A stretch of DNA of 41,877 nucleotides from Gemmatimonadota bacterium (lineage in GTDB: Bacteria > Gemmatimonadota > Gemmatimonadetes > Gemmatimonadales > GWC2-71-9): NCBI GenBank assembly GCA_003222155.1, contig QHUU01000072.1:1-41877 (forward strand), given 5' to 3'. Positions within the stretch are counted from its first letter, which is position 1. The number at the start of each line of letters is the position of its first letter. The notes under the pieces are model-generated. The model was not told where the DNA came from and made no database searches. It saw only the letters and a program-made list of their open reading frames with translations. Below, one piece after another: positions 1-8,559 of the stretch. A program made the translations under genes and the position numbers.

Positions 1-383
1 AGCTGCAGGCCCCCCAGACGTTCGCCTTCAACACGTACGGCCGAGATAACGGCTCCACCATCACGCCCGGGGCGCCTGCCGACTCTGTCTGCAACACCGG
101 CCCGACGGAGTGCTTCCGCGTCGACCCCGACGGGCCGGGGCCGGCGCGGCGGTTCGCCCTGTACAATCCCGACTTCCGCCAGCGCTCGCTCAGCGTCAAG
201 GCGGTGTGGCGCTGGGAGTATCGCCCGGGCTCGACCGTCTTCTTGGCCTGGACGCACTCGCGCTCGAAGTCTTTCCCCTACGACGCCAGCTTCGACGTGG
301 GCCGCGACCTGGGCCGTGAGCTGTTCCTCGACCGGCCCACCAATGTGCTGCTCGTGAAATTCAACTACTGGCTGAGCCTATAG
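1..383 (+). CDS. C-terminal end of a DUF5916-like outer-membrane protein (partial)
   Basis: The reading frame is open from the window edge to a TAG at 381-383; codons start at positions divisible by three. The last residues include the strings WRWEYRPGSTVFLAWTHSR and LLVKFNYWLSL, which resemble the end of DUF5916 proteins: secreted proteins with an N-terminal carbohydrate-binding-like domain followed by a probable outer-membrane beta-barrel. The alternating polar/aromatic pattern and the terminal aromatic-rich strand fit a barrel closing strand. Its stop codon and that of pgi on the other strand sit side by side in the hexamer CTATAG, so the two genes converge with a 6-base overlap. The start, signal peptide and ligand-binding part lie outside the window, so the exact role cannot be stated. 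Confidence 0.7.
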   Translation, partial: LQAPQTFAFNTYGRDNGSTITPGAPADSVCNTGPTECFRVDPDGPGPARRFALYNPDFRQRSLSVKAVWRWEYRPGSTVFLAWTHSRSKSFPYDASFDVGRDLGRELFLDRPTNVLLVKFNYWLSL

Positions 384-1721
384 GGTCGCGAGCCCGCTGA
401 CGTCGTCAGGGCGGCGCAGGTGCACGTGCGCCACGCGCCGTCCCCGGGCGAGCAACGCACGGATGTCGCCCCGCGCCTGCGCGCGCTTGAGCCGCCCGAA
501 CGTGAACCCCGTCTCGGGTATCTCGGCATCCTCGGCGTCGTCCGTCGTGATCGCCAAGAACAGTCCGCTATTCGGGCCACCCTTGTGGAGCTGGCCGGTG
601 GAGTGGAGGTAGCGCGGGCCGAAGCCGAGCGTGGTGACGCAACCGAGGGCGCGCCCCCAGGCGGCACGCACCGCCTGTAGCTTGGCGGTGACGTCGGGTG
701 TGGGGGGCAGGTAGGCAAGGATCGCGAGATAGTCGCCCGGCCGGGCGCTCCGGCGCAGGGCCTCAGGCGTCACGGTGGGTAGGGGCGCGGCATGCTGCGT
801 CCCAACGGGGCCAGCGTCTCTCCCCTCGAGCTCGGCGCGCGCCAGCGCCTTCGCCTCCTCCACGTCCGGCTGATCGAACGCGTTCACACCCAGGCGGACG
901 CACAACTCCCATGTCGCATACTCCCAGGTGACGAACGTCGCACCCAGGCTGAGCGGGTCGGCCGAGAAGTCGGTGACGATCTCGCCATCGGGATACGCCG
1001 CGGCGACGGGGTCGTCGACCACGGGAATGATGCCCCGTCCGCCCTTCCCCGTGCTCTCGGCGACCAGCTGCTCGATCCAGTCGGCGAGCCGCGCCACCGC
1101 CGGCGGCGGCCGCAGCACCAGCTTGTCCCGCCCGGCGAGCGCCGCCGCGGCGACACGCGCGCCCAGCGCCCGCGCTGCCGCCGGGTCCACCGCGAGCGCC
1201 CGCTCGAGCAGGACGCGACCGTGGAGCCCGGAGAGCGCGGCGGGCAGCATCCCCACGACCGTCAGCGCGGCATACCGTCCCCCCACGTCCGGGGGATGCG
1301 GAAACACCGCACGGAAGCGACGCTCGCGTGCCAAGGCCTCGAGCGGGCTCCCGGGGTCGGTGATCGCCACGAATCGCCCCGGCTCCGCGCGCGTCGCCAG
1401 ATACCGATAGAACGAGAGCGTCTCGACCGTGCTCCCCGATTTGCTCGAGATCACGAACAGCGTGCGGTCGAAGTCGGGTGCGCGCGCCACGGCCAGCACC
1501 GCGGCCGGGTCCGTGCTGTCGAGTACCGACAGGCCGAGTTGCCCGAAGCTCGCCGCGAGCACCAGCGGCGCGAGGCTCGAGCCCCCCATCCCGCACACGA
1601 CGGTGCGCGTCAACCCGTCGCGCCGCGCCACGTCGGCAAAGCGGGCGAGGTCGTTCCACTGCGTCAGCGACGCGCGGGGCGCGTCTTTCCATCCCAGGAG
1701 GTCCATACGGCCGCGAAACAT
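378..1721 (-). CDS. pgi: Glucose-6-phosphate isomerase (Tal-Pgi-type)
   Basis: This 447-residue protein should interconvert glucose 6-phosphate and fructose 6-phosphate in the cytoplasm. Two sugar-isomerase (SIS) folds are visible: an N-terminal one with GMGGSSLAP and the phosphate-binding run SSKSGSTVET near residues 91-100, and a C-terminal one with ESTGKGGRGIIPVVDDP. The motif HSTGQLHKGGP near residues 375-385 matches the region holding the catalytic His. It is shorter than the roughly 550-residue classical enzyme and resembles the isomerase half of the bifunctional transaldolase/isomerase found in Actinobacteria and relatives. No transaldolase is attached here. The ATG at 1721 is preceded by GGAGG at a good distance; an internal Met at codon 6 is less likely. 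The gene is divergent from the histidine kinase with only 54 bases between the starts. Confidence 0.9.
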   Translation of the reverse strand: MFRGRMDLLGWKDAPRASLTQWNDLARFADVARRDGLTRTVVCGMGGSSLAPLVLAASFGQLGLSVLDSTDPAAVLAVARAPDFDRTLFVISSKSGSTVETLSFYRYLATRAEPGRFVAITDPGSPLEALARERRFRAVFPHPPDVGGRYAALTVVGMLPAALSGLHGRVLLERALAVDPAAARALGARVAAAALAGRDKLVLRPPPAVARLADWIEQLVAESTGKGGRGIIPVVDDPVAAAYPDGEIVTDFSADPLSLGATFVTWEYATWELCVRLGVNAFDQPDVEEAKALARAELEGRDAGPVGTQHAAPLPTVTPEALRRSARPGDYLAILAYLPPTPDVTAKLQAVRAAWGRALGCVTTLGFGPRYLHSTGQLHKGGPNSGLFLAITTDDAEDAEIPETGFTFGRLKRAQARGDIRALLARGRRVAHVHLRRPDDVSGLATL

Positions 1722-1775
1722 AACGAACCCTCCCGGCCGTCGGGGCCGGCCGTTAGGTTAGCGCGGAGGCCGCCC

Positions 1776-3521
1776 GTGCCCCCTCTCAGCCGGCTCACTC
1801 GCATGCTGGTGGCGATCGCCGCCGCGTCGTTCCTGGCGATCGTGCTGGCCTATTTGCGCACCCCAGCCGATCGGGCGGGGCGCACCCTCGCCGCCGCCGC
1901 GCTGATCGGCGTCGCCGTGGCGATCATCGGCGTCTGGTTCACGCATTCGTTGCGCGCCAACCGACGCTACGCGGCGCTGCTCGAGAACGAAGTAGCGAGT
2001 CAGACCCGATCGCTCATGGATTCGCTCGCGGCCACCGCGGCCGCGGAGCGCAACCTGCGGCTCGTCATGGACGCCGTGCCCGATGCTATCGTCGTGGTCG
2101 ACCGCGCCGCCACGATCCTCGAGGCGAACGAGCCGGCGCGCGGCATGGGGGCCATCCCCGGTACCACGCAGCGGCCCAGCCTGTTCGACGTCGTGAATCC
2201 CGATGCCATCGGCGTCGTGCAGGAGAAGCTCGGCGCCGCCTTCGAGGGCGACGTCCAGCACCTCGAAGTCCCGCTGATCCGTGCCGACTCGAGCCACGGC
2301 ATTGCGGCGTTGCTGTACGCGCCGGTGCGAGACGGAAGCAAGATCACTCGCGTTCTCATTCTTGCGCGGGACGTCACCGACCAGCGACGCAGCGAGTCGC
2401 AGTACCAGCAGGCGGAAAAGCTGGCCGCCCTGGGCCAGCTGGTGAGCGGGGTCGCCCACGAGATCAACAACCCGGCGGCCATCATCTCGGGCTTCGCCCA
2501 GACCCTGCTGCTCGACGAGCTCAAGCCCGAGCACCGCGACATGCTCCAGATGATGTACGATGAAGCCACCCGTATCGGGCGCATCACGTCCAGCCTCCTG
2601 GCGTTCGCCCGAGCAGGCGGCAAGCAGCGAGGCCTGGTAGATCTGAACGACATCGCCCGCCGCACGTTCGCGCTGCGCTCCTACTACCTCTCGACGCTCA
2701 ACATCACGGTCGCGCTCGACCTCGATCCCAGCGAGCCCAAGATCTGGGCGGACGCCTCCGAGCTGCAGCAGATGCTGCTCAACCTGCTGATCAACGCCGA
2801 GCAGGCGCTCCTGACCGTCGAGCGGGCCCGCACCATCACCGTGCGCACCCGCGCCGACGAGAGCGACACGCGGCTCGAGATCGCCGACTCGGGCCCGGGG
2901 ATCCCCGCCGAGCTCCGCACCAGGATTTTCGATCCCTTCTTCACCGCCAAACCGGAAGGGGTGGGCACGGGGCTGGGGTTGTCGATCTGCTACGGCATCG
3001 CGCGCGACCACGGCGGCCGCATCTGGGTGGAGTCGGAAGCCGCCGGGGGCGCCCGATTCTGCGTGTTGCTGCCGCGGGACCAGCGCGAGGAAGCCCGCGC
3101 CCCCGCTGTCACCACGCAGCCCTCCCCCGCCGCCACCGGCCGGCTTGCCGTGCTCGTGGTGGACGACGAAGTGGCGTTGCGCGAGGCGCTGCTGCGCTTC
3201 CTGCAGCGCCGTGACATCCACGTCGAGGGCGTCGCCGACGGCTGGGAGGCGATCCGGCTGCTCGAGCAGCGCGCCTTCGACGTCATCATTTCCGACGTCC
3301 GGATGCCGGGGATGAGCGGACGGGAGTTCCTGGAGCGGCTGCGCCGCGATCGGCCCGATCTCGTCACGCGCCTGGTGTTCAGCACCGGCGACGCCTTCAC
3401 GCCGGAAACGGCCACGCTGCTCAAGGAGTCCGGCGTGCCCACCGTGGCCAAGCCGTTCGATTTCGCCGTGCTCGAGCGCGTCGTCCGCGAGGTCGCCGGG
3501 CGCGCTACGGCCTCGGCGTGA
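1776..3521 (+). CDS. Hybrid sensor histidine kinase with PAS and receiver domains
   Basis: This protein has 581 residues from the GTG at 1776, which has GGAGG six bases upstream; the ATG at 1803 (572 residues) is the alternative. Two hydrophobic segments near residues 10-30 and 38-55 leave almost no extracytoplasmic loop, so sensing is probably within the membrane or cytosol. A PAS domain follows (about 85-195). The HisKA domain carries the phospho-acceptor His228 in GVAHEINNPAA. The ATPase domain has the N box NLLINAEQAL and glycine boxes DSGPGIP and GTGLGLSICYGI. The C-terminal receiver (about 458-575) has VVDDE, phospho-acceptor Asp507 in SDVRMPGMSG, and the Lys in AKPF. No separate response regulator is adjacent. 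The 3' end overlaps the convergent usher gene by 17 bases. Its target is unknown; regulation of the neighbouring fibre genes is only a possibility. Confidence 0.88.
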   Translation: MPPLSRLTRMLVAIAAASFLAIVLAYLRTPADRAGRTLAAAALIGVAVAIIGVWFTHSLRANRRYAALLENEVASQTRSLMDSLAATAAAERNLRLVMDAVPDAIVVVDRAATILEANEPARGMGAIPGTTQRPSLFDVVNPDAIGVVQEKLGAAFEGDVQHLEVPLIRADSSHGIAALLYAPVRDGSKITRVLILARDVTDQRRSESQYQQAEKLAALGQLVSGVAHEINNPAAIISGFAQTLLLDELKPEHRDMLQMMYDEATRIGRITSSLLAFARAGGKQRGLVDLNDIARRTFALRSYYLSTLNITVALDLDPSEPKIWADASELQQMLLNLLINAEQALLTVERARTITVRTRADESDTRLEIADSGPGIPAELRTRIFDPFFTAKPEGVGTGLGLSICYGIARDHGGRIWVESEAAGGARFCVLLPRDQREEARAPAVTTQPSPAATGRLAVLVVDDEVALREALLRFLQRRDIHVEGVADGWEAIRLLEQRAFDVIISDVRMPGMSGREFLERLRRDRPDLVTRLVFSTGDAFTPETATLLKESGVPTVAKPFDFAVLERVVREVAGRATASA

Positions 3522-6105
3522 GCTCGACCTCGAGACCGGAGGCTCCCACGCCGTTCGGCGTAGGCACGAGCGTCACCCGCAGCGGCGCGGCGGTCGCCCG
3601 CAGCGCGTCCAGCACCGCGGCGTCGACGGTCAGGTCGTAATCGCCCGGCTTCACCCCCAGCACGTAGAACGCCCCGTCGCTGAACGTGGTGAAGCGCTGC
3701 CCGGCGCCTCCCGTGCGCCGGTCGGTGAGCCGCAGCGTCACACCGGGCACCCCCACGCGCCGACCGCCCACGTCGCGGCTCACACGGCCTTCGACGACGC
3801 CGGCCGCCACGACGGGAATGTTCAGGCCGCGGAAGCGGTTGGGGCCGGGCTCGAGCAGCGCGCTCGCGAACGCCGGCACGAGCAGCGGCGAGGACAGAGA
3901 CAGCGAGTCGACCTGTACGCTGACGGGCTCGAACGGCACGATGTCCCACACGCGGAACGCGCCGTCCGAGTCCGAGACGGCGGTGCTCGTGCCCACGCGC
4001 ACGCGCACGCCCGGGATGCCCCGCTCACCCGGGTTCTGCAGGCCGTCCGCGTTCTCGTCCAGGAAGACCCGCCCGGATACGCCCGACCGCTCGAGCGAGG
4101 GGCCGGGCGCCGTCGTGAGCCGACCCGTCGCGCGGTCCCACAGTAGCGACCCCTGCACGTACTGCGTTCCGCTGACGGTGCCACCGGCGGGGGCGCTCAC
4201 CGTGGTATACGACCGCACGGCCGAGAGGTAGGAGGTGAACGAGAGCGAGAGCACCGGCCCGGCCGATCCCCGGAGCCATGTGACCCCCGCCTCGACCCGC
4301 AGCCCCGCACCCACGGGGCGCGCGGCGAGCAGTGAATACGACGACAGGCGGAGCGGGCCGTCCGTCTCGATCTCGCCACCGCCCCGCAGCCAGATCGGCC
4401 CCAGCACCCGGCCGAGCGCCGGGCGCGGCAGGACGAAGGCGCTCGCGCCCGCGAACCACCGGGTCATCCCCGGTACGCCGGCCGGGGCGTCCCGCTCGAA
4501 CCGGACGAAGGGTAGCGCGCGCACCGCCTGCCCCTCGGTCGAGCTCTCGACGCGCACGAGGGTCGTCGCGCCCATGAGGCTCGTCTGGCGGTCGAGCGTC
4601 CCGTCGAAGAAAAAGAAGCCCGCCCGGCGGATCGGCCGCCAAAATCCGAACAGCAGCAGCCGCGAGCGCGCACCGGGCGTCGTGAGGAGGGGCGCGACGG
4701 TAGCGCCGGCGTAGCGGGTGTATTCCGCGGTCACGCGTCGGTCGATGGACGGCTCGTAGCGCAGGCCCGCCCGCGCGAACGCCGCGGTGACGCCGTCGAG
4801 GGTGACCGTCCAGGTGGTCGTCGGACTGCCCACGACCGACGCGTACGCGTGGGTCAGGTCGGGCAGCGTGTCACGCCAGAATCGATCGAGCCCGCCCCGC
4901 ACGGTCCACCGGTCGCTCACGCCGTAATGCAGATCGACGTTGGCGGTGGCACCGCACCGCGTGCCGCGGCACGAGCCGGCCGAGACGCCGTACTCGAACC
5001 GCCCGGCAGGCAACAGCTCGTCCGCGACGCGGAAGGTCTGGTTGAAGTCGCGGATCTCGCCCAGCGGCCCGTAGGCAACGAAGTCCACGGGGTTCTCCCC
5101 GTACCGCACGGGAACCGGCAGGCTGAATCGCCCGGTGGCGTCGACCGAATCGAAGCCCAGGAGCTCCCCGCCGCGGTACGCCTCGACCGACCATCCACCG
5201 CCCGGCTCGAGCGCGCCCTGGTAGCGCTGGATCCCGACGAGGGAGGGACGGACGAACGGTGCATTGGTGATGGAGACACCGCGCAGCGAGCGCGGCGCTG
5301 GCCCCGTGGACACGCCGTCGCCCAGACGTAGCTGTTCGAGCCAGCGGTTGTCGCGCCACACGCCCGTCCACGAGCCGGCGATCTGCACCACGCCGTCCGC
5401 CGCCCGCCCGACGCTCGCGGCGCTCAGCTCGAGTGAGCCGCCGAACGCGTCCGCTCCCAGCGCCCCCGTGTACCCGCTGCCCGCGAGCGGGTCGCCGCTG
5501 GGCGCAAGCAGCGTGTAGTCGAATACCAGGCCGTCCCAGCGCGGGTGCTCCGCCGCGAGCAGCAGATCCGGACGCGTCGTCTCGCGCGGCCGGAGCAGCG
5601 CCGTCCGGGCCGCCTCGCGACGCAGCCGGCGCGCCACCGGCAGGTCGCCCGGATCGGCCATTGTCACCGTGAGCTCGGAGAAATCGACGACGAACGGCGA
5701 TCCCACCAGGTCGCCCAGGCGCTCGGCGCCCACGTACAGCTCGCCGTCGCGAAAGCTCCGGTACTCGGGCTCCAACCGCACGCGCCGCGCGCCGTAGCTC
5801 ATCGTATCGCCGCCCGCGTCGATCACCAGCCGCCGATTTCCCGGGTCCACGGTCGCCTCGACCCGGCCGGCCGCGCTCAAGCGGTAGCGGATCTCGGCGA
5901 GCTGCAGGAACTGGGTGAGCGGCACGAGGACTTCGGTACGCACCCGCCATGCCGCGACGGTACGACCCGCGACATGCCCGAGGCGCAGCTCCACGAGGAT
6001 GGGCTCCGCCGTATCGGCCCGGGCGGGCCGCTGGGCGGCCGCCACGGCGGCGCCGGCCACCGTGAGCCACAGGGCGACCCGCGTCGCGCGCCAAACCGGT
6101 GCCAT
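3505..6105 (-). CDS. Usher-like outer-membrane protein with C-terminal SdrD_B/carboxypeptidase-regulatory-like domains
   Basis: This 866-residue protein has a Sec signal peptide ending near AAAQRPARA. The start ATG at 6105 lies three bases after the stop of the upstream subunit gene. The first 160 residues look like a soluble domain. The middle (about 190-640) is rich in alternating hydrophobic/charged strands typical of a beta-barrel, with an insert resembling an usher plug: YRGGELLGFDSVDATGRFSLP, followed by RYGENPVDFVAYGPLGE. Such wording is familiar from fimbrial ushers (PapC/CooC class). The C-terminus carries two Ig-like repeats: GRVFLDENADGLQNPGE (calcium-loop type, as in SdrD_B) and GRVSRDVGGRRVGVPGV. 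It would export and anchor the fibre subunits encoded just upstream. The usher assignment rests on context plus sequence style; a TcfC/CooC-type alternate usher is the best comparison, and a classical FimD match is not obvious. Confidence 0.68.
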   Translation of the reverse strand: MAPVWRATRVALWLTVAGAAVAAAQRPARADTAEPILVELRLGHVAGRTVAAWRVRTEVLVPLTQFLQLAEIRYRLSAAGRVEATVDPGNRRLVIDAGGDTMSYGARRVRLEPEYRSFRDGELYVGAERLGDLVGSPFVVDFSELTVTMADPGDLPVARRLRREAARTALLRPRETTRPDLLLAAEHPRWDGLVFDYTLLAPSGDPLAGSGYTGALGADAFGGSLELSAASVGRAADGVVQIAGSWTGVWRDNRWLEQLRLGDGVSTGPAPRSLRGVSITNAPFVRPSLVGIQRYQGALEPGGGWSVEAYRGGELLGFDSVDATGRFSLPVPVRYGENPVDFVAYGPLGEIRDFNQTFRVADELLPAGRFEYGVSAGSCRGTRCGATANVDLHYGVSDRWTVRGGLDRFWRDTLPDLTHAYASVVGSPTTTWTVTLDGVTAAFARAGLRYEPSIDRRVTAEYTRYAGATVAPLLTTPGARSRLLLFGFWRPIRRAGFFFFDGTLDRQTSLMGATTLVRVESSTEGQAVRALPFVRFERDAPAGVPGMTRWFAGASAFVLPRPALGRVLGPIWLRGGGEIETDGPLRLSSYSLLAARPVGAGLRVEAGVTWLRGSAGPVLSLSFTSYLSAVRSYTTVSAPAGGTVSGTQYVQGSLLWDRATGRLTTAPGPSLERSGVSGRVFLDENADGLQNPGERGIPGVRVRVGTSTAVSDSDGAFRVWDIVPFEPVSVQVDSLSLSSPLLVPAFASALLEPGPNRFRGLNIPVVAAGVVEGRVSRDVGGRRVGVPGVTLRLTDRRTGGAGQRFTTFSDGAFYVLGVKPGDYDLTVDAAVLDALRATAAPLRVTLVPTPNGVGASGLEVELTPRP

Positions 6106-6108
6106 GAA

Positions 6109-6633
6109 TTACAGGTAGGCGATCGTGACGATGATCGTGCCCGTGTACACACCGGGCTTCGCCGTGGCGGCGGGGGTCACGGTGCCGCCGATCCACAGGT
6201 AGATGTACGGGTTGGCAGGAGGCCCGAGCTTGCCCGTGGTTCCGCCGCTCGGGTCGAAGGCGGTCGCGCCTGCCACGTTGTTCGTCGCCCGGTTCCAGCG
6301 GGCCGACGTGGCCCCGAACGACACCGGCATCGTGCTGCCGGGCAGCGCCTGAATGTTCGTCAACAGCGCCGGAAGTACGAACGTGATGGTCACGTTGGCG
6401 TTCTTGCTGCCCTGGATCTGCCACGCCCCGGCGCCGGCCGCCGTCGGCTGCACAGTGGTGGCGACGCCCTTCGGCACGCTCCCGAAGTTCAGGTTGCTCA
6501 AGGTGGTGATGGTCAGCACCGGGCCGATGACGTTCGCGTCGATGCCGACCGATCCGCCCACGCCTTGCGACAGGCCGGGGCGCGGCACGAGCAGCCCGAG
6601 CAAGAGCACGGCGACGAGACGCGGTCGCGACAT
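6109..6633 (-). CDS. Secreted DUF4402-like fibre subunit (third subunit)
   Basis: This 174-residue protein has a signal peptide (MSRPRLVAVLLLGLLVPRP, cleavage near GLSQ). The mature part begins with a strand, then LNFGSVPKGV, and ends with GVYTGTIIVTIAYL. The pattern 'LsFGsv.pG' near the start and 'aGsYtGtitltv.y' at the end is shared with the two other small proteins of this operon and is the hallmark of DUF4402-type pilin-like proteins. Its start overlaps the stop of the chaperone gene by one base (TGATG), and the usher gene follows three bases after its stop. Placement between chaperone and usher suggests an adaptor or tip subunit. An asparagine-rich stretch (SKNANVTITF) and a Pro/Gly-rich loop distinguish it from the other two. 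Confidence 0.72.
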   Translation of the reverse strand: MSRPRLVAVLLLGLLVPRPGLSQGVGGSVGIDANVIGPVLTITTLSNLNFGSVPKGVATTVQPTAAGAGAWQIQGSKNANVTITFVLPALLTNIQALPGSTMPVSFGATSARWNRATNNVAGATAFDPSGGTTGKLGPPANPYIYLWIGGTVTPAATAKPGVYTGTIIVTIAYL

Positions 6634-7460
6634 CACGGGACGCGGACCTCGACCGAATCGCGGACCGGCGGGCTCGGCAGGACCAGCTCGGGAGCCAGAT
6701 CCTCGCGGGCGGTGGACAGATCGAGCCGCAGCCGGTAGCGGCCGGGAGCGAGTGCGCCGATGGGAAGCGCGTAGCGCGGCTCCATCGTGTAGTAGACGCC
6801 GATCGGCGCCTTCATCTCGGCGAGCGTCTTGCCGGTCGAATCCACCAGCGCGGCATGCGCGCTGCCGATGTAGGCGGCGTTCCCCTGCTGCGTCAGGCGG
6901 GCCCACACGGCGAGCGAATCTCCCACCACCGCCGTGCGCAGCCCGGACAGGGAGATGCCCGTGTGCACCGCGCCCTTGCGGTAGAATACGCCGATGATCG
7001 TGCGCACCTCGAGCGTGAGCCCGACCCTGACCTTGGCGGTGTCGGCCACGCCCGTCACCGGGAGCTGACCCCCCTTGGCCGAGATCACGAGACGCGCCCA
7101 GTATTCCCCGTCGGCAAGGCCCGGGGGCGGACTCGCGAGAAGGCGGATCGTCTGGCGCTCGAGCGGCGGCACGGTGAGGCGGCGTGGGAACGCTTGAATC
7201 CAGCTCGCCGCGGACGGACTGGTCGAATCGGGATGCTCGACCGTGCGCACCACGATAATGCCGGCGGAGTCCGTCGCCGGGTAGCCGAAGAAGAACGAAA
7301 TGGCTACCTCCACGGGCTCGGTGTTTGGGTTGTACAACAGCACCGCGCCGCTGCGCGTCCGCGCGTCCATGAACACCGCATGGGGGGCGATCACCACACC
7401 CTGCCCAGCGAGCGGCGCGGCGCCCCACAACAACGCGAGCGACAGCCCCGTTCGCTTCAT
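6633..7460 (-). CDS. PapD-like periplasmic pilus chaperone
   Basis: This 275-residue protein has a signal peptide (MKRTGLSLALLWGAAPLAG, then Q). The N-terminal half has features of an Ig-like pilus chaperone: VVIAPHAVFMDARTRSGAV, then LLYNPNTEPVEVAISF (first beta sheet), and QAFPRRLTVPPLERQTIRLL, which corresponds to the conserved edge strand and the phrase where chaperones set the cleft. A second Ig-like domain follows from about residue 150. It would hold subunits in the periplasm by donor-strand complementation and deliver them to the usher. The ATG at 7460 overlaps the TGA of the upstream minor-subunit gene by four bases (ATGA). It is somewhat longer than the usual 220-240 residues of PapD/FimC, mainly at the C-terminus. 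Family placement is moderately sure; the functional role follows from context. Confidence 0.72.
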   Translation of the reverse strand: MKRTGLSLALLWGAAPLAGQGVVIAPHAVFMDARTRSGAVLLYNPNTEPVEVAISFFFGYPATDSAGIIVVRTVEHPDSTSPSAASWIQAFPRRLTVPPLERQTIRLLASPPPGLADGEYWARLVISAKGGQLPVTGVADTAKVRVGLTLEVRTIIGVFYRKGAVHTGISLSGLRTAVVGDSLAVWARLTQQGNAAYIGSAHAALVDSTGKTLAEMKAPIGVYYTMEPRYALPIGALAPGRYRLRLDLSTAREDLAPELVLPSPPVRDSVEVRVP

Positions 7461-7921
7461 GGGAACGCCGTCAGGTTGAGGGTAATTGTCCCGGTGTAGG
7501 AGCCAGCACGCTGTGTGGGCGCAGGACGCGCGGTGGCGCCGAGGAACACGGACCCGCGTCCCTGCCCGCTGAAGGTCATGAGGAACGGCTGCTTCGGGTC
7601 GAAGCCGATCTGACTGCCGATGTTCTGCGACTGCGAGAACCCCGCGTCGCTCCCGGAGAAGGTGAGCGGCAGCGTGGCGCCCGCCGGTCCCGTCAGTACG
7701 GACGGCAAGGTGAACGTCAGCCGCCCCTGGGTGTCGTGGGGGCCGCCCACGTCGAACCGCCCGCTCTTTACGGCGTCGGTGCGCGACACGACCGACGGTA
7801 TCCCGGGGATGAGCGTGCCGAACGTGAGAGACTGGATGCCCGTCACCGTGAGCGGACGCTGACCGGCGAGCGGCACAACGGCCGTGGCCGACAGCAACAA
7901 TGCGTACCGCAGACCTCTCAT
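7457..7921 (-). CDS. Secreted DUF4402-like minor fibre subunit
   Basis: This 154-residue protein has a short signal peptide (MRGLRYALLLSATAVVPLAG). The mature sequence contains SLTFGTLIPGI, then VKSGRFDVGGPHDTQGRL, and ends with RAGSYTGTITLNLTAFP. The 'FGtl.PG', 'GRFDV.G' and terminal 'GSYTGTItL' phrases match those of the major subunit at 8010-8513, so the two are paralogues. The ATG at 7921 has GGGAGG six bases upstream; longer readings lack such a site. The gene follows a strong stem-loop (7944-7978) that separates it from the major subunit gene. It lacks the Ser/Thr/Asn-rich central part of the major subunit, which fits a minor or initiator role. Confidence 0.72.
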   Translation of the reverse strand: MRGLRYALLLSATAVVPLAGQRPLTVTGIQSLTFGTLIPGIPSVVSRTDAVKSGRFDVGGPHDTQGRLTFTLPSVLTGPAGATLPLTFSGSDAGFSQSQNIGSQIGFDPKQPFLMTFSGQGRGSVFLGATARPAPTQRAGSYTGTITLNLTAFP

Positions 7922-7943
7922 CGCGGGCCTCCCGTGCGTGGCA

Positions 7944-7978
7944 GCGCCGGCAGAGGACCATCCAGCCTCTGCCGGCGC
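7944..7978 (-). other. Perfect 13-bp intercistronic stem-loop after the major subunit gene
   Basis: Positions 7944-7956 are exactly complementary to 7966-7978, leaving a 9-base loop. No T-run follows on the minus strand, so this is not a standard intrinsic terminator. It lies inside the operon, between the major subunit and the minor subunit. A smaller inverted repeat (7983-7988 with 8004-8009, ACAGCC/GGCTGT) sits next to the major subunit stop codon. In known fimbrial operons, stem-loops at this place protect the abundant subunit message or reduce read-through, so major subunit exceeds assembly proteins. Confidence 0.7.
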
Positions 7979-8009
7979 GGCGACAGCCAAACTTATGCGA
8001 AAAGGCTGT

Positions 8010-8513
8010 TTAGTACGACACCGTGAGCGTCACCGTACCGGTGTAGCTGCCGGCCGGTAGGTTGCTCGGGGGCGTCACCGTCGCGCCGACGAAGACATAC
8101 AGCGCGCCACCGGCGCTCAAGGTAGCGCCCGCAGGTGTCGCCGAGGGCGTGATCGCCGAGCCACCCGCCGTCGAGTTGGCGGTGTTCAGGTAGCCGGTCC
8201 ACGAGCCAATCGGCAGGTTATTGCCGCTGCTGGTCAGGTTGGTGGGCAGCGTGAACGAGTACGTCACCGCCGCGCTCCCCTGGCCGGTCACGTCGAAGCG
8301 ACCGCCGTTGGTGGCGTCGCTGTAAGCGATGGTCTTCGCCACACCGGGGAAGACGTTGCCGAACGCCAGGTTCTGGGCGCCGGTCACCGTGATGGGCGAC
8401 TGCACCGTCGCCGTCGCCGTGATGCTGCCGTTCACGCCTTGTGCGCGGACCGCAGCGGTCGCGACCAGCCCGAGGACGAGCGTGGCAAGCGCGGCTTTGG
8501 AAGCAGTGTACAT
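8010..8513 (-). CDS. Major DUF4402-like fibre subunit (pilin-like)
   Basis: This 167-residue protein is the first gene of the minus-strand fibre operon. A signal peptide (MYTASKAALATLVLGLVATAA, cleavage near VRAQ) is followed by GSITATATVQSPITVTGAQN, then LAFGNVFPGV, GGRFDVTGQGSAAV, a central Ser/Thr/Asn/Gly-rich region, and a C-terminal strand NLPAGSYTGTVTLTVSY. The low charge, high Thr/Ser/Gly content, and N- and C-terminal beta strands are typical of donor-strand-exchange subunits. The ATG at 8513 is preceded by a purine-rich GGGGGAG at 7 bases. It is first in the operon and followed by a stable stem-loop, which suggests it is the most abundant product. It is related to the proteins at 7457-7921 and 6109-6633. 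DUF4402 membership is recognised by pattern only. Confidence 0.75.
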   Translation of the reverse strand: MYTASKAALATLVLGLVATAAVRAQGVNGSITATATVQSPITVTGAQNLAFGNVFPGVAKTIAYSDATNGGRFDVTGQGSAAVTYSFTLPTNLTSSGNNLPIGSWTGYLNTANSTAGGSAITPSATPAGATLSAGGALYVFVGATVTPPSNLPAGSYTGTVTLTVSY

Positions 8514-8559
8514 GCGGCGTCTCCCCCTATCTGTCGTGTGATATAGCGCTTACAGCCAA

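Noticed and set aside
792-1775. Open frame continuing 328 codons upstream of the histidine kinase
   Set aside because: It runs antisense through pgi and has no ribosome site; the GTG at 1776 has GGAGG at the right distance.
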